Assembly: GCF_964019485.1 (NCBI RefSeq)
Contig: NZ_OZ026448.1
Span: forward strand, 248,001 to 312,000
Source of the DNA: Spiroplasma endosymbiont of Agriotes lineatus
Lineage (GTDB): Bacteria; Bacillota_I; Bacilli_A; Mycoplasmatales; Nriv7
DNA: 64,000 nt
Direction: 5' to 3'
In this document: positions 32,768 through 43,354 of the stretch, in pieces
Numbering within the stretch: position 1 is the stretch's first letter
Layout of the letters: each line of letters begins with the position of its first letter
Notes under the pieces: generated by a model
Database searches by the model: none
Told to the model about the DNA's origin: nothing
Seen by the model: only the letters and a program-made list of their open reading frames with translations
Translations under genes and position numbers: made by a program

Positions 32768-32800
32768 AGATGAAGGTGAGGGAAACACTCACCTTCATCT
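32768..32800 (+). promoter_or_regulatory. Perfect 13-bp hairpin upstream of nusA
   Basis: AGATGAAGGTGAG pairs without mismatch to CTCACCTTCATCT over a 7-nt loop. No T-run follows, so it is not a classic terminator. It lies 58 nt before the nusA start and could be an mRNA leader element, a processing site or a regulatory hairpin. Its GC content is unusual for the region. Confidence 0.5.
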
Positions 32801-32858
32801 AATTTAAAAGTCATAATTAAAATGTTGACAATAATAATGTTGGAAGGAGCAGAAAAAG

Positions 32859-34124
32859 ATGATTGACGGAATAGAAATTTTAAAAGCAATTGATCTTTTG
32901 GCAGAAGAAAAGAAAATTGATCGCAGTTTAATTATTGAGGCTATTAAAGAAGGAATAATAAAAGCTTATGAAAAATATTTAGATCCACAAGCCTTATTAA
33001 AAGTAGATTTTGATGAACAAACTGGTCAAATTAAAGTTTATCGTTTATTAACGATTGTTAGTAAGGTTGAAGATGAGTTTGCTGAAATTTTATTAGATGA
33101 TATTAAAAATTTAGAGAAAAATTTAAAAATTGGTGATATATATTATGAACCTGTAGATACTGATGAATTTTCTCGTTTGGCGGCGTTACAAGTAGCACAA
33201 ATTCTAAAACAACATTTAAGAGAGGCAGAAAAAGAAGTTGTCTATGAAAAATATATTTCTAAAAAAAATGATATTTTAATTGGAACAATTGATAATATTG
33301 AAGAAAACTATTATTTATTAAAAATTGTTGATCGTACTTTTGTAATTTTGCCTAAAAAAAATATTATTCCCACAGAGAAATTTTATTTAGGCGATAAAGT
33401 AAAGTTTTATGTTGAAGATGTTAATAAAACTAAAAATTTTGGACAAATTTTAGCTTCAAGAACTCATCCAGGATTTTTAACAAGATTGCTAGAAATTGAA
33501 GTTCCTGAAATTTATGAAGGAATAATTGAAATTAAAGCCATTGCAAGAATTGCAGGACAAAGATCAAAAGTTGCAGTATTTTGTAATGACTCAACTATTG
33601 ATCCGATTGGCGCTTGTGTCGGTAATAAGGGACAAAGAATTCAAAGCATTATTAGTGAATTGAATGGTGAAAAAATTGATCTTATTAAGTGAGATAGAGA
33701 AACAAAAACATTTATTATTAATGCTTTATCGCCAGCTAAAGCGATTTCTATTAGTTTAGATGAACAAACTAATGAAGCTAATATTATTGTTGCTGATGAG
33801 CATTATTCAGTAGCTATTGGTAAAAAAGGAATAACAGCAAAATTAACAGCAAAATTAACAAAATGAAAAATTAGTATTATTTCTTTCAGTGATGCTTTAA
33901 ATCAAAATATTGCTTTTAAATGAAATGGTAATTTATCGGAACAACAAATACAAGATTTAAAAAATAAACATCAATTTAAAAGAAAGAAAGATAAATTGCC
34001 TGTAAACTTAAAAATAAGTATTGAAGAAGTAGATAATATTGTTAATGAAGAAAAACGATTAACGCAAGATAATATTGATAATAATAATGCTGAATTAGAT
34101 AGCGATGAATTAGATAAAAATTAA
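32859..34124 (+). CDS. nusA: Transcription termination/antitermination factor NusA
   Basis: NusA binds RNA polymerase and nascent RNA to control pausing, termination and antitermination. 421 residues: the N-terminal polymerase-binding domain (MIDGIEILKAIDLLAEEKKI), an S1 domain (about 135-200, GTIDNIEENYYLLKI), then KH1 with IARIAGQRSKVAVF, DPIGACVGNKGQRIQ and KH2 with YSVAIGKKGITAKL. The acidic C-terminal tail is short. TGA gives Trp at IKWDRE, TKWKI and KWNG. TTGGAAGGAG is a strong ribosome site. rimP, which usually precedes nusA, is absent: phage-derived DNA ends 150 nt upstream. Confidence 0.95.
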
Positions 34125-34143
34125 ATAAAGGAAAAAATTATTT

Positions 34144-34422
34144 GTGACAAAACAAAAATTAGTATATCGGCAATGCATAGTTACAAAAGCTGTTGTTTTA
34201 CGAAGTGATTTAATAAGAATTGTTAAAACAAAACAAGGACAAGTTTTTATTGATTTAAATTATCGTCTTGCTGGTAAAGGCGCTTATGTTAAGCGAGAAG
34301 TTGTTATTATTGAAAAAATGCAAAAAAAACAATTATTAAAAAAAATTTTTAAAACACAAATTACTGATGAGATTTATTTATTATTAGTAAAAATTGTAAA
34401 AGAACAGGATAATAACAATTAA
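34144..34422 (+). CDS. rnpM: YlxR-family RNA-binding protein (RnpM)
   Basis: 92 residues from a GTG start. It keeps the family pattern RQCIVTK, DLIRIVKT, DLNYRLAGKGAYVKRE (the usual GRGAYV). YlxR/RnpM sits between nusA and infB in Firmicutes and modulates RNase P in Bacillus. AAGGAAAAAATTATTT precedes the start. The ribosomal L7Ae-like gene ylxQ, often next, is missing: infB follows after 18 nt. Confidence 0.88.
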   Translation: MTKQKLVYRQCIVTKAVVLRSDLIRIVKTKQGQVFIDLNYRLAGKGAYVKREVVIIEKMQKKQLLKKIFKTQITDEIYLLLVKIVKEQDNNN

Positions 34423-34440
34423 TTTAGGGGTGGTGATTGT

Positions 34441-36273
34441 ATGAAAAAAAGTAATCAAAGAAAAAAACAAACAACAGTTATTAAAAATCAATTAAAAACA
34501 GGAAGTGATTCACATCTTGATAATGGGATTTTTATTTTTAGTGAACCATTATCAATTATTGAATTTTCTAAAAAAACAAATATTCCTGTTGCGCAAATTA
34601 TTAAATATTTTTTTAATAAAGGACAAATGTTAACACAAAATCATTTTTTAAATGAAGAATTAATTGGTGAGTTATGTTTAGAATTTGATTTAGATTTTAA
34701 AAGGGAAACTGTTATTACCCATCAAAATTTATTAGAAAATTTAGATATTATTGATGACGTTAATGAATTAAAAGAACGACCACCGGTTGTTACTATTATG
34801 GGACATGTTGATCATGGTAAAACAACTTTGTTAGATAATATTAGAAAATCTAAAATTACTGAGAAAGAATTTGGTGGTATAACACAGCATATTGGTGCAT
34901 ATCAAATTAAAACAAAGGATAATAAAATTATTACTTTTTTGGATACGCCAGGACATGAAGCATTTACGCAAATGCGTGCTCGGGGTGCTAAAATTACTGA
35001 TATTGTTGTATTGGTTGTTGCTAGTAATGATGGTGTTATGCCACAAACTAAAGAAGCAATTGATCATGCTAAAGCTGCTAATGTGCCAATTATTGTGTTT
35101 GTTAATAAGATGGATTTGTCTTCTGCTAATGTGAAATTAATTATGAAAGATTTAGCAGCTTTAGATTTAATTTCTGAAGAGTGAAATGGTAATACAATTT
35201 TTGTTAAAGGTAGCGCTTTAACTGGTGCAGGAATTAATGAGTTATTAGATGTAATTTTATTATTAGCGGAAATGCAAAGTTTAAAAGCTAATCCAAGTCG
35301 TTTCGCTAGTGGAACAGTTATTGAGGCACACTTAGATCGTAATGTTGGTCCGGTTTGTACATTGTTAGTTCAAAATGGAACTTTAAAAATTAGAGATGCT
35401 TTAGTAGCGGGGGGGGCTTTTGGTCGAGTTCGCGATATGAAAAATGATCGTAATGTTATTATTAAGGAAGCAACACCTTCAATGCCAATTGAAATTCATG
35501 GTTTAGGTTTTGTTCCTAAGGCTGGTGATCCGTTTATGGTGTTTGGTGATGATAAGTTGGCTCGTGAAGTAGCATTATCAAGAAAAATTCAAGATGAAAT
35601 TAATGAGCGGAGGAAAACTAAAACTTTAAATTTAGAAAATTTATCTGATGAAATTGCGACTGGTAATTTAAAACATATTGATACTATTTTAAAGACTGAT
35701 ACTCAGGGAAGTTTAGAAGCTTTAAAACAGTCATTAAGTAAAATTAAAATTGATGACATTAGTATTAGAATTATTCGTTCTTCAGTTGGAACAATTAGTG
35801 AATCAGATATTACCTTGGCTGTTGCTTCAAAAGCGTTAGTTTATGGTTTTAATGTGAGACCTAACTCTGTTGTTCGAAAATTGGCATTAGATGAAGGCAT
35901 TGAGATTCATCTTCATAATGTTATTTATAAAGTAATTGAAGAATTGCAACAAGCAGCAAAAGGTTTATTAAATCCGAAGTTTGAAGAGATTGTTTTAGGA
36001 CAAGCTGCTGTGCGACAATTATTTCATTATTCTAAGGTTGGGGTCATTGCTGGTTGTATGGTTATTGAAGGTGTTATTAGTCGTCAAAGTAAAGTAAAGG
36101 TTTTACGAGATGGTATTGTTATTTATGATGGTGGTTTATCATCTTTAAAACATCAAAAAGAAGATATTAAAGAATCACGACAAGGAACAGAATGCGGGTT
36201 AACTATTAAAAATTTTAATGATATAAAAGAAAATGATGTTATTGAATCTTACTTATTGAAGGAAATTAAGTAA
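34441..36273 (+). CDS. infB: Translation initiation factor IF-2
   Basis: IF-2 is the GTPase that places fMet-tRNA on the 30S subunit and promotes subunit joining. 610 residues, a short form with a trimmed N-terminal domain as in other mollicutes. G-motifs are GHVDHGKTT (G1), GITQHIGAY (G2), DTPGHEAF (G3), NKMD (G4) and GSALTG (G5). Domain II/III and the C-terminal fMet-tRNA-binding domain ([19 protein letters not shown]) follow. TGA is Trp at EEWNGN. GGGGTGGTGATTGT precedes the ATG. The stop TAA overlaps the rbfA ATG by one base, so translation is coupled. Confidence 0.97.
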
Positions 36274-36629
36274 TGGCAAATATTAAATTTCAACGACTCC
36301 AAACTACAATTCAACTCTTGCTAACAAATATTTTGCAAAAAAAAGTTAAGGATGAGGTTTTACAAAAATTGATAATTATGGAAGTAAAATTAAATAATGA
36401 TTGCACAATTGCTAAAGTATATTATGATTCTTTGGTTTTTCAAGAACAAAAGCAGATTATTGAGTTAGCGATAAAACAAAATTTGTGATTGATCCGAAAA
36501 AAATTAGGTCAACAATTAACGATTTATAAAGTTCCGCAATTAATTTTTGTTTATGATCAATCATTAAGTGAAAGTAGAAAAATAGAAGATATTTTAAATA
36601 AAATTAAAAAAGATTCTTCTAACTTTTAA
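36273..36629 (+). CDS. rbfA: Ribosome-binding factor A
   Basis: RbfA is a KH-like assembly factor for the 30S subunit. 118 residues: IKFQRLQTTIQLLLTNILQ, VKDEVLQKLIIMEVKLNNDCTIAKVYYD and the final VPQLIFVYDQSLSESRKIEDIL match the family layout. TGA is Trp after KQNL. It is coupled to infB. The usual downstream truB/ribF are not seen; phage DNA begins 236 nt later. Confidence 0.92.
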
Positions 36630-36712
36630 ACAGTAATTTTTTAAGAATTATTGTAATCGTGCTTTTTTTGTTATTATTACCTTGTTATTTATTATGATAA
36701 TTAAGGTTGTAA

Positions 36713-36865
36713 ATGGGGTATTTGGTCATTGTGATAAAAAAATGTTTTCTTAGATTAGAAAAAAATTTGTTCTCATTCATTACTATTATTAATCTTTTTG
36801 CTTGTCAGAAAAGTGAAATTATTTTATTTGGTGATTCTAATTCAGTAATGGACTTAATGCTTATG
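36713..36865 (+). pseudogene. Possible 5' fragment of an unidentified gene
   Basis: The open frame MGYLVIVIKKCFLRLEKN...IILFGDSNSVMDLML runs directly into the A end at 36865. No convincing ribosome site. It may be the start of the gene once downstream of rbfA. I do not recognise it. Confidence 0.25.
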
Positions 36866-37373
36866 GACGCATAAAGTTTTGTTGGGCGGGAAAAGATTTG
36901 AATAAGTATTAAGGCATTCAGCAATGATTGTCTTTTTATTTTATAAGGTGTTAAAAATTTGTTCTTTAAAAATTAAATACAAGCGAATTAATAATGTTGG
37001 TATGTATTAAAGCACGATAAATTGTGGGTGGTTGCCATAACCAAAAGAAAAGTTTACCGGTTAATAGATAACATCCTATTAGCTATAGCAATTTGTTTCG
37101 TTTTGCAATAAAAAAATGAATGGGGCGGATTTCCTAAAAATATACACGCTATTAAATTAGTTCCAAGGGGGAAGGGGGGGGCGAATGTTAAAATGTAGAA
37201 ATTTCTATATAAGGGGGGGGTGTGCGGGTATACTATGTTTAAAATTATTAAAATCTTTATCTAATTAAAAAGCAAAATTTACTAGCAAAGCTTTTTAAAC
37301 ACTTAAATCTGCGATATTTAAGTGTTTAAAAACTAAGTTAATTAACTTAGTTAATGATGAAAGGAACTTTATT
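36865..37373 (+). repeat. Plectrovirus P1 intergenic region
   Basis: It begins with A end GGACGCATAAAGTTTTGTTG and matches 46751-47262. Near its 3' end a hairpin (TTTAAACACTTAAAT...ATTTAAGTGTTTAAA) and AACTAAGTTAATTAACTTAGTT palindromes precede the first phage gene. G-runs here (GGGGGAAGGGGGGGG) differ from the other copy. Probably holds replication and promoter signals. Confidence 0.75.
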
Positions 37374-37700
37374 ATGAAAAACATTGAAAATGTTTTCTTA
37401 AATACTAAGAAATATGTTTTAAAAGAAACACAAAACGCAATATTTATTAAAGCGCCAAAAATACCATGATTTAATAAACAAATCGGTATTTTGTTTCCAA
37501 AGCGATTTATTTATAAAGAAAAATATGAAAATTCTATTTGTATCGGAATAATAAAAGATAATAAATATCAAGTAATTTCAATTAATCAAAAAGAAAAAGA
37601 AACCAAATTAATTAAGGGACAAGAATTATTAGGTTTTTTCATTGCTGAAAAAGAAAACAACAAAAAAGATATAAATTATAACTATTTTAAAGGAGTTTAA
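37374..37700 (+). CDS. Plectrovirus P1 gene a, 108 aa
   Basis: MKNIENVFLNTKKYVLKETQ... with no membrane segment; the mixed-charge sequence ends NYNYFKGV. It is the first gene after the intergenic region, preceded by GATGAAAGGAAC. Position and lack of membrane spans would suit a DNA-binding or replication-linked protein (analog of filamentous-phage gene V), but that is inference. A near-identical copy lies at 47263. Confidence 0.72.
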
Positions 37701-37702
37701 AA

Positions 37703-37924
37703 ATGAATATTGTGATTGGAACAATATTTATTATCATTTGCATAATGCTATTGGCATATTTTGCTTATAAAATTTATGCCAAAATAAAAATGCGAATTAA
37801 ATATAAAAATGCCATTAAAAATAATACTGGTAATTTCATAAAAGACGAAAAAGTATTTATTGCTCGCTTTGAGGAATGAGTTAAAGCTCCTAATTCAAAA
37901 GAAAATAACGCGGATAAAAAATAA
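37703..37924 (+). CDS. Plectrovirus P1 gene b, single-pass membrane protein
   Basis: 73 residues: a membrane span right after the start (IFIIICIMLLAYFAYKIYA), then a basic segment and an acidic-polar tail. TGA is Trp in EEWVK. AAAGGAG lies inside the end of gene a. The stop overlaps the start of gene c. Confidence 0.7.
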
Positions 37925-38085
37925 TGTTTTGAAAAATTATCATGGAATTCTTAAAACTGTTTGTTCCGATAGAAAAAATGCCTGCACAAGTTGCGTTTAT
38001 TGCCGGATTAATTATTATCATTACTTTTCTTTTCGCCTTAATTTCAATTATGTATTTACCGATAAAAATGATTTTTGGGCGATAA
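37924..38085 (+). CDS. Plectrovirus P1 gene c, small membrane protein
   Basis: 53 residues, MFWKIIMEFLKLFVPIEKMP followed by a strong span (FIAGLIIIITFLFALISIMYL). TGA at codon 3 is Trp. Minor virion or assembly protein by position; function unknown. Confidence 0.65.
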
Positions 38086-38088
38086 AAA

Positions 38089-38338
38089 ATGAAAGTAAAT
38101 TTAAAAGAATTTAATTGAGAACAAATTAAACAAACTTTCTGAGATTTATTTATTCAAATTACAACTATTCCGGCTCACATTACTCATTACTGGTGGTAAA
38201 GAAATTAAATTAACCGAAGCACCACTTTGACTTTTAATAGCAAACATTGTTTTTTGATTCTTAACAGCGATTATGGTGTGATTTATTTTAATGCCACTTT
38301 GAAAAACCATATCAATATTTAGAGATAGGGAAAAAATT
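38089..38338 (+). pseudogene. Plectrovirus P1 gene d, frameshifted
   Basis: Matches 47978-48208 but carries a 7-bp duplication (ATTACTC) near 38185, which shifts the frame before the membrane span. Confidence 0.7.
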
Positions 38339-38339
38339 A

Positions 38340-38474
38340 ATGTCAAGAAGTTACATTGTGATGCATTCTCAAAGAAATTCAAAATTAATTAGGAAAAAAT
38401 ATAATCGTGTTAAGGTTAATCGTGGTTTTAACAAATTTAAGAAAAACTTTGAATATAAATGATGAATGCTTTAA
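38340..38474 (+). CDS. Plectrovirus P1 gene e, small basic protein
   Basis: 44 residues, MSRSYIVMHSQRNSKLIRKK..., very rich in Lys/Arg, ending WWML through two TGA codons. Could bind DNA or be a basic core protein. Confidence 0.6.
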
Positions 38475-38493
38475 AGAGAAAGGGGGCGATTAT

Positions 38494-38744
38494 ATGATTG
38501 GAACTTTCTTGGCCAATGCCGCCCACCAGCAACAGTAGAAAAAATAACAGCTAGTGATGCGGTGCCTAAATTATGAAATGCAATTATAACGGCGTTTACT
38601 AAAATGTGAGAAATTATTGCTGTTAATATGCCACAAGTCGGTAACTTTTTTGCTGATTACTGAATCTTCATTTTTTCATTTATTTTGGCAATATTCTTTA
38701 TTTGCTTTAAAATGTTTGAAAAATTACTTGGCGCAGTCCGCTAA
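38494..38744 (+). pseudogene. Plectrovirus P1 gene f, disrupted
   Basis: Matches 48377-48622. An insertion near 38518 changes FLADVPATAEK to a frame that stops in a TAG. The membrane-span half is otherwise conserved. Confidence 0.7.
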
Positions 38745-38764
38745 CAAAAAAAGTGAGGTGCAAG

Positions 38765-38945
38765 ATGAAATTTTGCAAATGAATAATAGAAAAAAATAAT
38801 CATTTTATTGAATTAAATCGCACCTCATTTTTAATTTTATGACATTGCGGAGCAATTTGATATATTTACAACGGTTATTTTAAAAACATTGTAAGCTATT
38901 TATTTTTAGCAGGTTGTATTTTAATTTTTCTTTTTAAAATCGGTA
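38765..38945 (+). pseudogene. Plectrovirus P1 Zot-like gene g, 5' fragment
   Basis: The first about 60 codons of the gene at 48647 (MKFCKWIIEKNNHFIELNR through the first membrane span, ILIFLFKIGNL). It is then fused at NLTQ to the 3' end of an IS3-B transposase, which shares the same few residues. Confidence 0.75.
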
Positions 38946-39110
38946 ATTTAACACAATTAAAATGCGAACTATTTGATTTTGTTAATTGATACAACAATAT
39001 TCGAATTCACGGCAGCTTAAATTATTTAACACCCGTTGAATTTAGGAAATGGCAGTCTACAAAAAAGTGTCCTAAAAAGGGTTGTCATACCAGGGTTGCC
39101 AATCCAGAAA
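38946..39110 (+). pseudogene. IS3-B 3' end remnant
   Basis: NLTQLKCELFDFVNWYNNIR then GSLNYLTPVEFRKWQST, and the end AAGGGTTGTC. The junction with phage gene g lies in the shared AATTTAACACAA, suggesting recombination at a short identical stretch. A second IS3 end GGTTGCCAATCCA follows. Confidence 0.75.
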
Positions 39111-39115
39111 TATAT

Positions 39116-39411
39116 AAAAATTCATTATGAAATAAATACAATAATAAAAATGATGATAGTTGAATTAATAAAGGTAATATTGTAAATTCACAAATAAATA
39201 TAATACATTTAAGTTAAGTAAAAATATAAATTAATATATATTAGTGAAAATTTAAAATTTTTTATTGTGTGAAAATTCAATAATATGATAAAATCATGAT
39301 GGATAAAGATGACAATAACAAGAAAGGTATGGTTAGTTTAGTAATTAAATAATATAGTTAGCTGATTGTTTTACTTCTTCAAAACAATACCTAAGAAAAC
39401 TAAACGCAACC
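39116..39411 (+). mobile_element. UPF0236 element, 3' end remnant
   Basis: The last about 37 codons (KYNNKNDDSWINKGNIVNSQ, end HLS) and the full 3' non-coding tail to the B terminus AACTAAACGCAACC. The tail holds TTGTGT-17 nt-TATGAT, which would be an outward promoter, toward the tRNA genes. Confidence 0.72.
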
Positions 39412-39421
39412 AATGCTTTGG

Positions 39422-39451
39422 TTGCAAAAAAAAATTAAAAGTAAATACAAT
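39422..39451 (+). promoter_or_regulatory. Promoter for the tRNA pair
   Basis: TTGCAA and TACAAT separated by 18 nt, with the first tRNA base 28 nt beyond the -10. The -35 sits immediately after a mobile-element B end, so the element stops just short of the promoter. Confidence 0.55.
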
Positions 39452-39478
39452 TATTTAAGATGATTGAATTAAACAATT

Positions 39479-39554
39479 GCCTAGTTAGCTCAGTTGGTAG
39501 AGCAACCGGCTGTTAACCGGTAGGTCGTAGGTTCAAACCCTACACTAGGCGCCA
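39479..39554 (+). tRNA. tRNA-Asn (GUU)
   Basis: 76 nt with encoded CCA. Acceptor GCCTAGT pairs ACTAGGC; anticodon stem ACCGG/CCGGT with loop CTGTTAA (anticodon GTT); T loop TTCAAAC. D loop AGTTGGTA. A complete cloverleaf. Confidence 0.96.
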
Positions 39555-39563
39555 TTATTTTAG

Positions 39564-39639
39564 GGCCCGTTGGTGAAGCGGTTAACACACACGCCTTTCA
39601 TGCGTGCATTCACGGGTTCAAATCCCGTACGGGTCACCA
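39564..39639 (+). tRNA. tRNA-Glu (UUC)
   Basis: 76 nt with encoded CCA. Acceptor GGCCCGT pairs ACGGGTC; anticodon stem CACGC/GCGTG with loop CTTTCAT (anticodon TTC); T stem ACGGG/CCCGT. Co-transcribed with tRNA-Asn, 9 nt apart. The start was set one base inside GGGCCCG to satisfy the acceptor pairing. Confidence 0.95.
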
Positions 39640-39791
39640 TTAAGTGATATAAATAGTCTAATTTTATAATAAAGTTGAATTTTTTTATTTTTATAATAAT
39701 TTATTGGTGTTGTTATTTTTAATAATTTTATTTTGTAATAAGTTAAGAAATTTAGTCTAAAAATATGTTGGTAATAAAGGGATGTTGTTTA

Positions 39792-40005
39792 GGACGCATA
39801 AAGTTTTGTTAGATAGGAAGGAAAAGGTTTAAATAATTTTTAATGACAATCAACAACAATTTAATTATCATTTTATTTAAAAAATAAGTAATAAAACAAA
39901 ATATTTAATATCAACAAACAAAATCTCAATAAAAGGTTATAAAAACTAAGCAAAATACTTATAAAAAAACATTAAAATAATTTTTTATTTTAATTTTTTA
40001 AAAAA
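39792..40005. repeat. MITE-1 fragment, A side
   Basis: GGACGCATAAAGTTTTGTTA and about 210 bp of the internal sequence, interrupted by the IS256 end at 40006. The stretch 39640-39791 is AT-rich with no gene. Confidence 0.75.
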
Positions 40006-41326
40006 GGGACTGCACAATTTAACTGTGTCTCTAAGTAATTAACTTAAATTCACTTTGTCTTCAAATTTTACTTCTAAAAACCCCCTGATACAATTGATAA
40101 AGTTGTTGATTATTTTTTAGAAAATATTGATAATCCACAAGATTTATTTAAAGGCAATACTATTTTTCAGGAATTTACCAAAAAATTAACTGAACGAATG
40201 TTAAATATGGAAATTAAAGATCATCTTGAAACTGATGAGAATCATAATAAAAGAAATGGCAACACACAAAAAACCATTATTACTTAAAAATGGTTCAATC
40301 GTAATTGATGTACCACGAGATCGAAATAGTACTTTTAAACCAGTAATTATTTCAAAAAGACAAAGAAAATTTAATAACTTTGATCAAAAAGTAATTTCTT
40401 TATATGCAAGAGGAATGACAATTTCTGATATCAAAGCACAATTGCAAGAATTCTATCACGGAGCAGAAATTTCAGAAAGTTTAATTAGTCAAATAACTGA
40501 TGATGTTATTGAAGAAGTTAAAATGTGACAAACTAAACCTTTAGAGAAGATTTATCCGATTGTTTATTTTGATTGTATTGTTGTGTTGTTAAAGTAAAAC
40601 AAGATAAACGAATAATAAACAAAGCAGTATATCTTGCCTTAGGAATTAATATAAATGGCTTAAAAGATATTTTAGGAATGTGAATTAGCGAGAATGAGGG
40701 AGCCAAATTTTGACTGAATAATAATCTTACGGAAATGAAAAATCGCGGATTACAAGATATTCTTGTTGCTTGTAGTGATAATTTAACAGAAATGTCTGAT
40801 GCAATAGAAGCTGTTTTTCCAAAAACACAGCACCAATTATGCATTGTTCATCAAATTCGTAATAGTTTAAAATTTGTTCCTCACAAAGATCGCAAACTGG
40901 TAGCTAATGATTTAAAATCAATTTATACAGCAATTAATGAAGATACAGCCTTACTTGCTTTAGACAATTTTGCTGAAAAGTGAGATAAAAAATACCCCCA
41001 AATTACTAAATCATGAAAAAATAACTGAGATAATTTAATAATTTTTCTTGAATATCCTCAAGAATTTAGAAGAATTATTTATACAACTAATACAATAGAG
41101 TCTGTTAATAGTCAACCAAGAAAAGTAATTAAAAATAAAAAGATTTTTCCTAATAACGCATCAGTTTTTAAAATATTTTATTTAGCATTTCAAAATATGG
41201 TTAAGAAATGAACAATGCCAATTCAAAATTGGGGTAGTGCAATTTCACATTTAATGATAAAATTTGAGGACAGAGCAGAGTGAATTTAAGTTAATTACTT
41301 AGAGACACAGTTAATTGTGCAGTCCC
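40006..41326 (+). mobile_element. IS256-family element with duplicated inverted 3' end, transposase broken
   Basis: Ends GGGACTGCACAATTTAACTG and its inverse at 41326. The left about 75 bp (to TTCTAAAAA) are an inverted copy of the deleted-derivative 3' end, then the normal transposase start follows (DTIDKVVDYFLENIDN). Transposase motifs are VPRDRNSTFKP, YFDCIVV (Asp), LGIN...GMWISENEGAKFW, VACSDNLTEMSDAIEAVFP (Asp), YTTNTIESVN (Glu). Frameshifts lie near 40285 and near 40580 (5 extra bases). Stop at 41289. Inactive. Confidence 0.85.
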
Positions 41327-41406
41327 ATGACTTTATCATATTATTGAATTTTTACACAATAAAAAATTTTAAATTTTCACTAATATATATTAATTTATAT
41401 TTTTAC

Positions 41407-42807
41407 TTAACTTAAATGTATTATGTTTATTTGTGAATTTACAATATTACCTTTATTAATTCAACTATCATCATCATTTTTATTATTATATTTATTTCAT
41501 AATGAATTTTTATATATTTCTTTTCTGATTTCTATTTCTGAATTAATACTTTCATTAATGTAATGTAATACATTTAATTTGTTTAAATTTGCCATTCTTA
41601 AATGTAATAGTTTATTCAGATTCTTATGATGATATATTTTTACTCCATATCCTAATTGTTGTTTTACTAAATGCGATACATCACTTTCAATGATACATGC
41701 TACAACCGATATTTCATTCTAAATTTTGATGATGAATCTCCTGCTTATTATTACTGAAATAATTACTCGCCTTTCTTAAATTTTTTTTAATATCTTTATT
41801 TAATTCATTTTTAACAACATTACGAATAATTTTGATTAATTCTTGATGATTTCCATTTTTATATAATTTAATTCAACTATTTAGTGTTACTTTGCGATTT
41901 TCAAAAATAATATTAAATGCCGTTTGTTTTAATTTTTTAATAGTGTGATAACCATCTAAAATATATTTAACATTACCAAAAATATTGGCAATTTCTCTAA
42001 TTCAAGTATCACCATCGCCACAAACAATTATTTTGTCATAATTAATATTTACATAATGTTTTTGTAATTCTCTAATTAATAAATCACGATATCCATCGTA
42101 TCTATTCGCTTACCAACTTTTAACATTAGAAAATGATCTCGTTTGTTTTCTAATTTTCTACGAAAATTTTTGTATTTTTTTTCTTTATGTCCGGTATGAG
42201 AAGTAACTAAACGAATTCTTTGCTCTTGTTTAACTTTCTGATCTAATATCGCTAAAAATGTCTCATCTAGTTGAATATATAAATTCTTATTTTTGACATC
42301 AATTCTAGTTTTAGTTTCTTTTTCTACTAGTTGGGGAAATATTCGGCAATATCATATTTATTTAAAATACTTGAAATACTAGCTTTTGAAATATAATAAT
42401 GATTTAGAATATCTAAAACATCGCGATCGCGTTTACCATCACCCAGAGGACTTAAAACTTTAAATTGGACATCAAAATAAATGCGTTGTTTAGGTAATAG
42501 GCCAATTTCTCTTTATCTAACAAACATACATATTCAAATTTACCTGATTTTTGATTTCAATATTTATATCGGCGTCGTTTAAAAATAACTTCACCAAAAA
42601 TTGTAATAATTGTTCTTAAAGCAAAATCAACTACTTTATAACCTTATTTTAACCGATAATGATATTTTTATATAAGTATTCATCTAATTTTTCATATTCA
42701 TTAGCCAATTGTTCACATTTATTGGTGTACATATTTTTGTGAGTTTTAAATAAGTTTAATCAATGCTTGTTTTCTAAGGTTTTTACATTATTATTAATTT
42801 CTAACAT
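41407..42807 (-). pseudogene. UPF0236 (ISLre2-type) transposase, nearly full length, broken
   Basis: Starts MLEINNNVKTLENKHWLNLF. Then KVVDFALRTIITIFGEVIFKRRRYKYW, IDVKNKNLYIQLDETFL, VTSHTGHKEKKYK, VVCGDGDTWIREIAN, YILDGYHTIKKL and the C-terminal end HLS are readable. It is in the family also annotated as Mbov_0401-type ICE-associated transposase-like protein. Indels near 42650, 42500, 42340, 42110 and 41720 break it. ACCAAGAAAGGTGATTTTTT precedes the ATG. The 3' tail toward 41330 lacks the B end, having been replaced by the IS256 element. Confidence 0.85.
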
Positions 42808-42910
42808 AAAAAATCACCTTTCTTGGTATTAATTTTAATAAAATTTAATTTAGTTGGTTTTTCATTTTCAATGACTTAAAAAAGTAGAATTTTTTTATTT
42901 GGTGTTATAT

Positions 42911-43215
42911 GGACGCATAAAGTTTTGTTAGGTAGGAAAAGGTTTAAATAATTTTTAATAAAAAGCAACGACAATTTAATTATCATTTTATTTAAAAAAT
43001 AAGTAATAAAACAAAATATTTAATATCAACAAACAAAATCTCAATAAAAGGTTATAAAAACCAAGGAAAACGCTTATAAAAACAACATCAAAATAAGTTT
43101 TTACAACAAAAATCATACATAATAAATATATAATTAATTTTCATATTGAAATAGTTTATAATAAATAATTATTTTTTCTTTTTTTAAAAAATACCTAAGA
43201 AAAATAAACGCAACC
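42911..43215. repeat. MITE-1, copy d
   Basis: Complete 305-bp unit: A end GGACGCATAAAGTTTTGTTA left, B end AAAATAAACGCAACC right. It lies between the UPF0236 gene and the surface-protein gene. Flanking 9-mers do not match. Confidence 0.85.
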
Positions 43216-43354
43216 TATCCTGAAAAAGTGATAAAAATTTTTATTTGATAGTTTATAATTAATTTGTATTAAGTAAACTTTACAAATTTGAGAAAGGTGT
43301 TGATTTTTTAATAAATTTTTATTAATAAAAATTCACGAAAGGAATTTAATTAAT

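Noticed and set aside
34831..35134. Two open frames overlapping infB on both strands
   Set aside because: Both are shadows of the GTPase domain codons; infB itself is complete and well matched.
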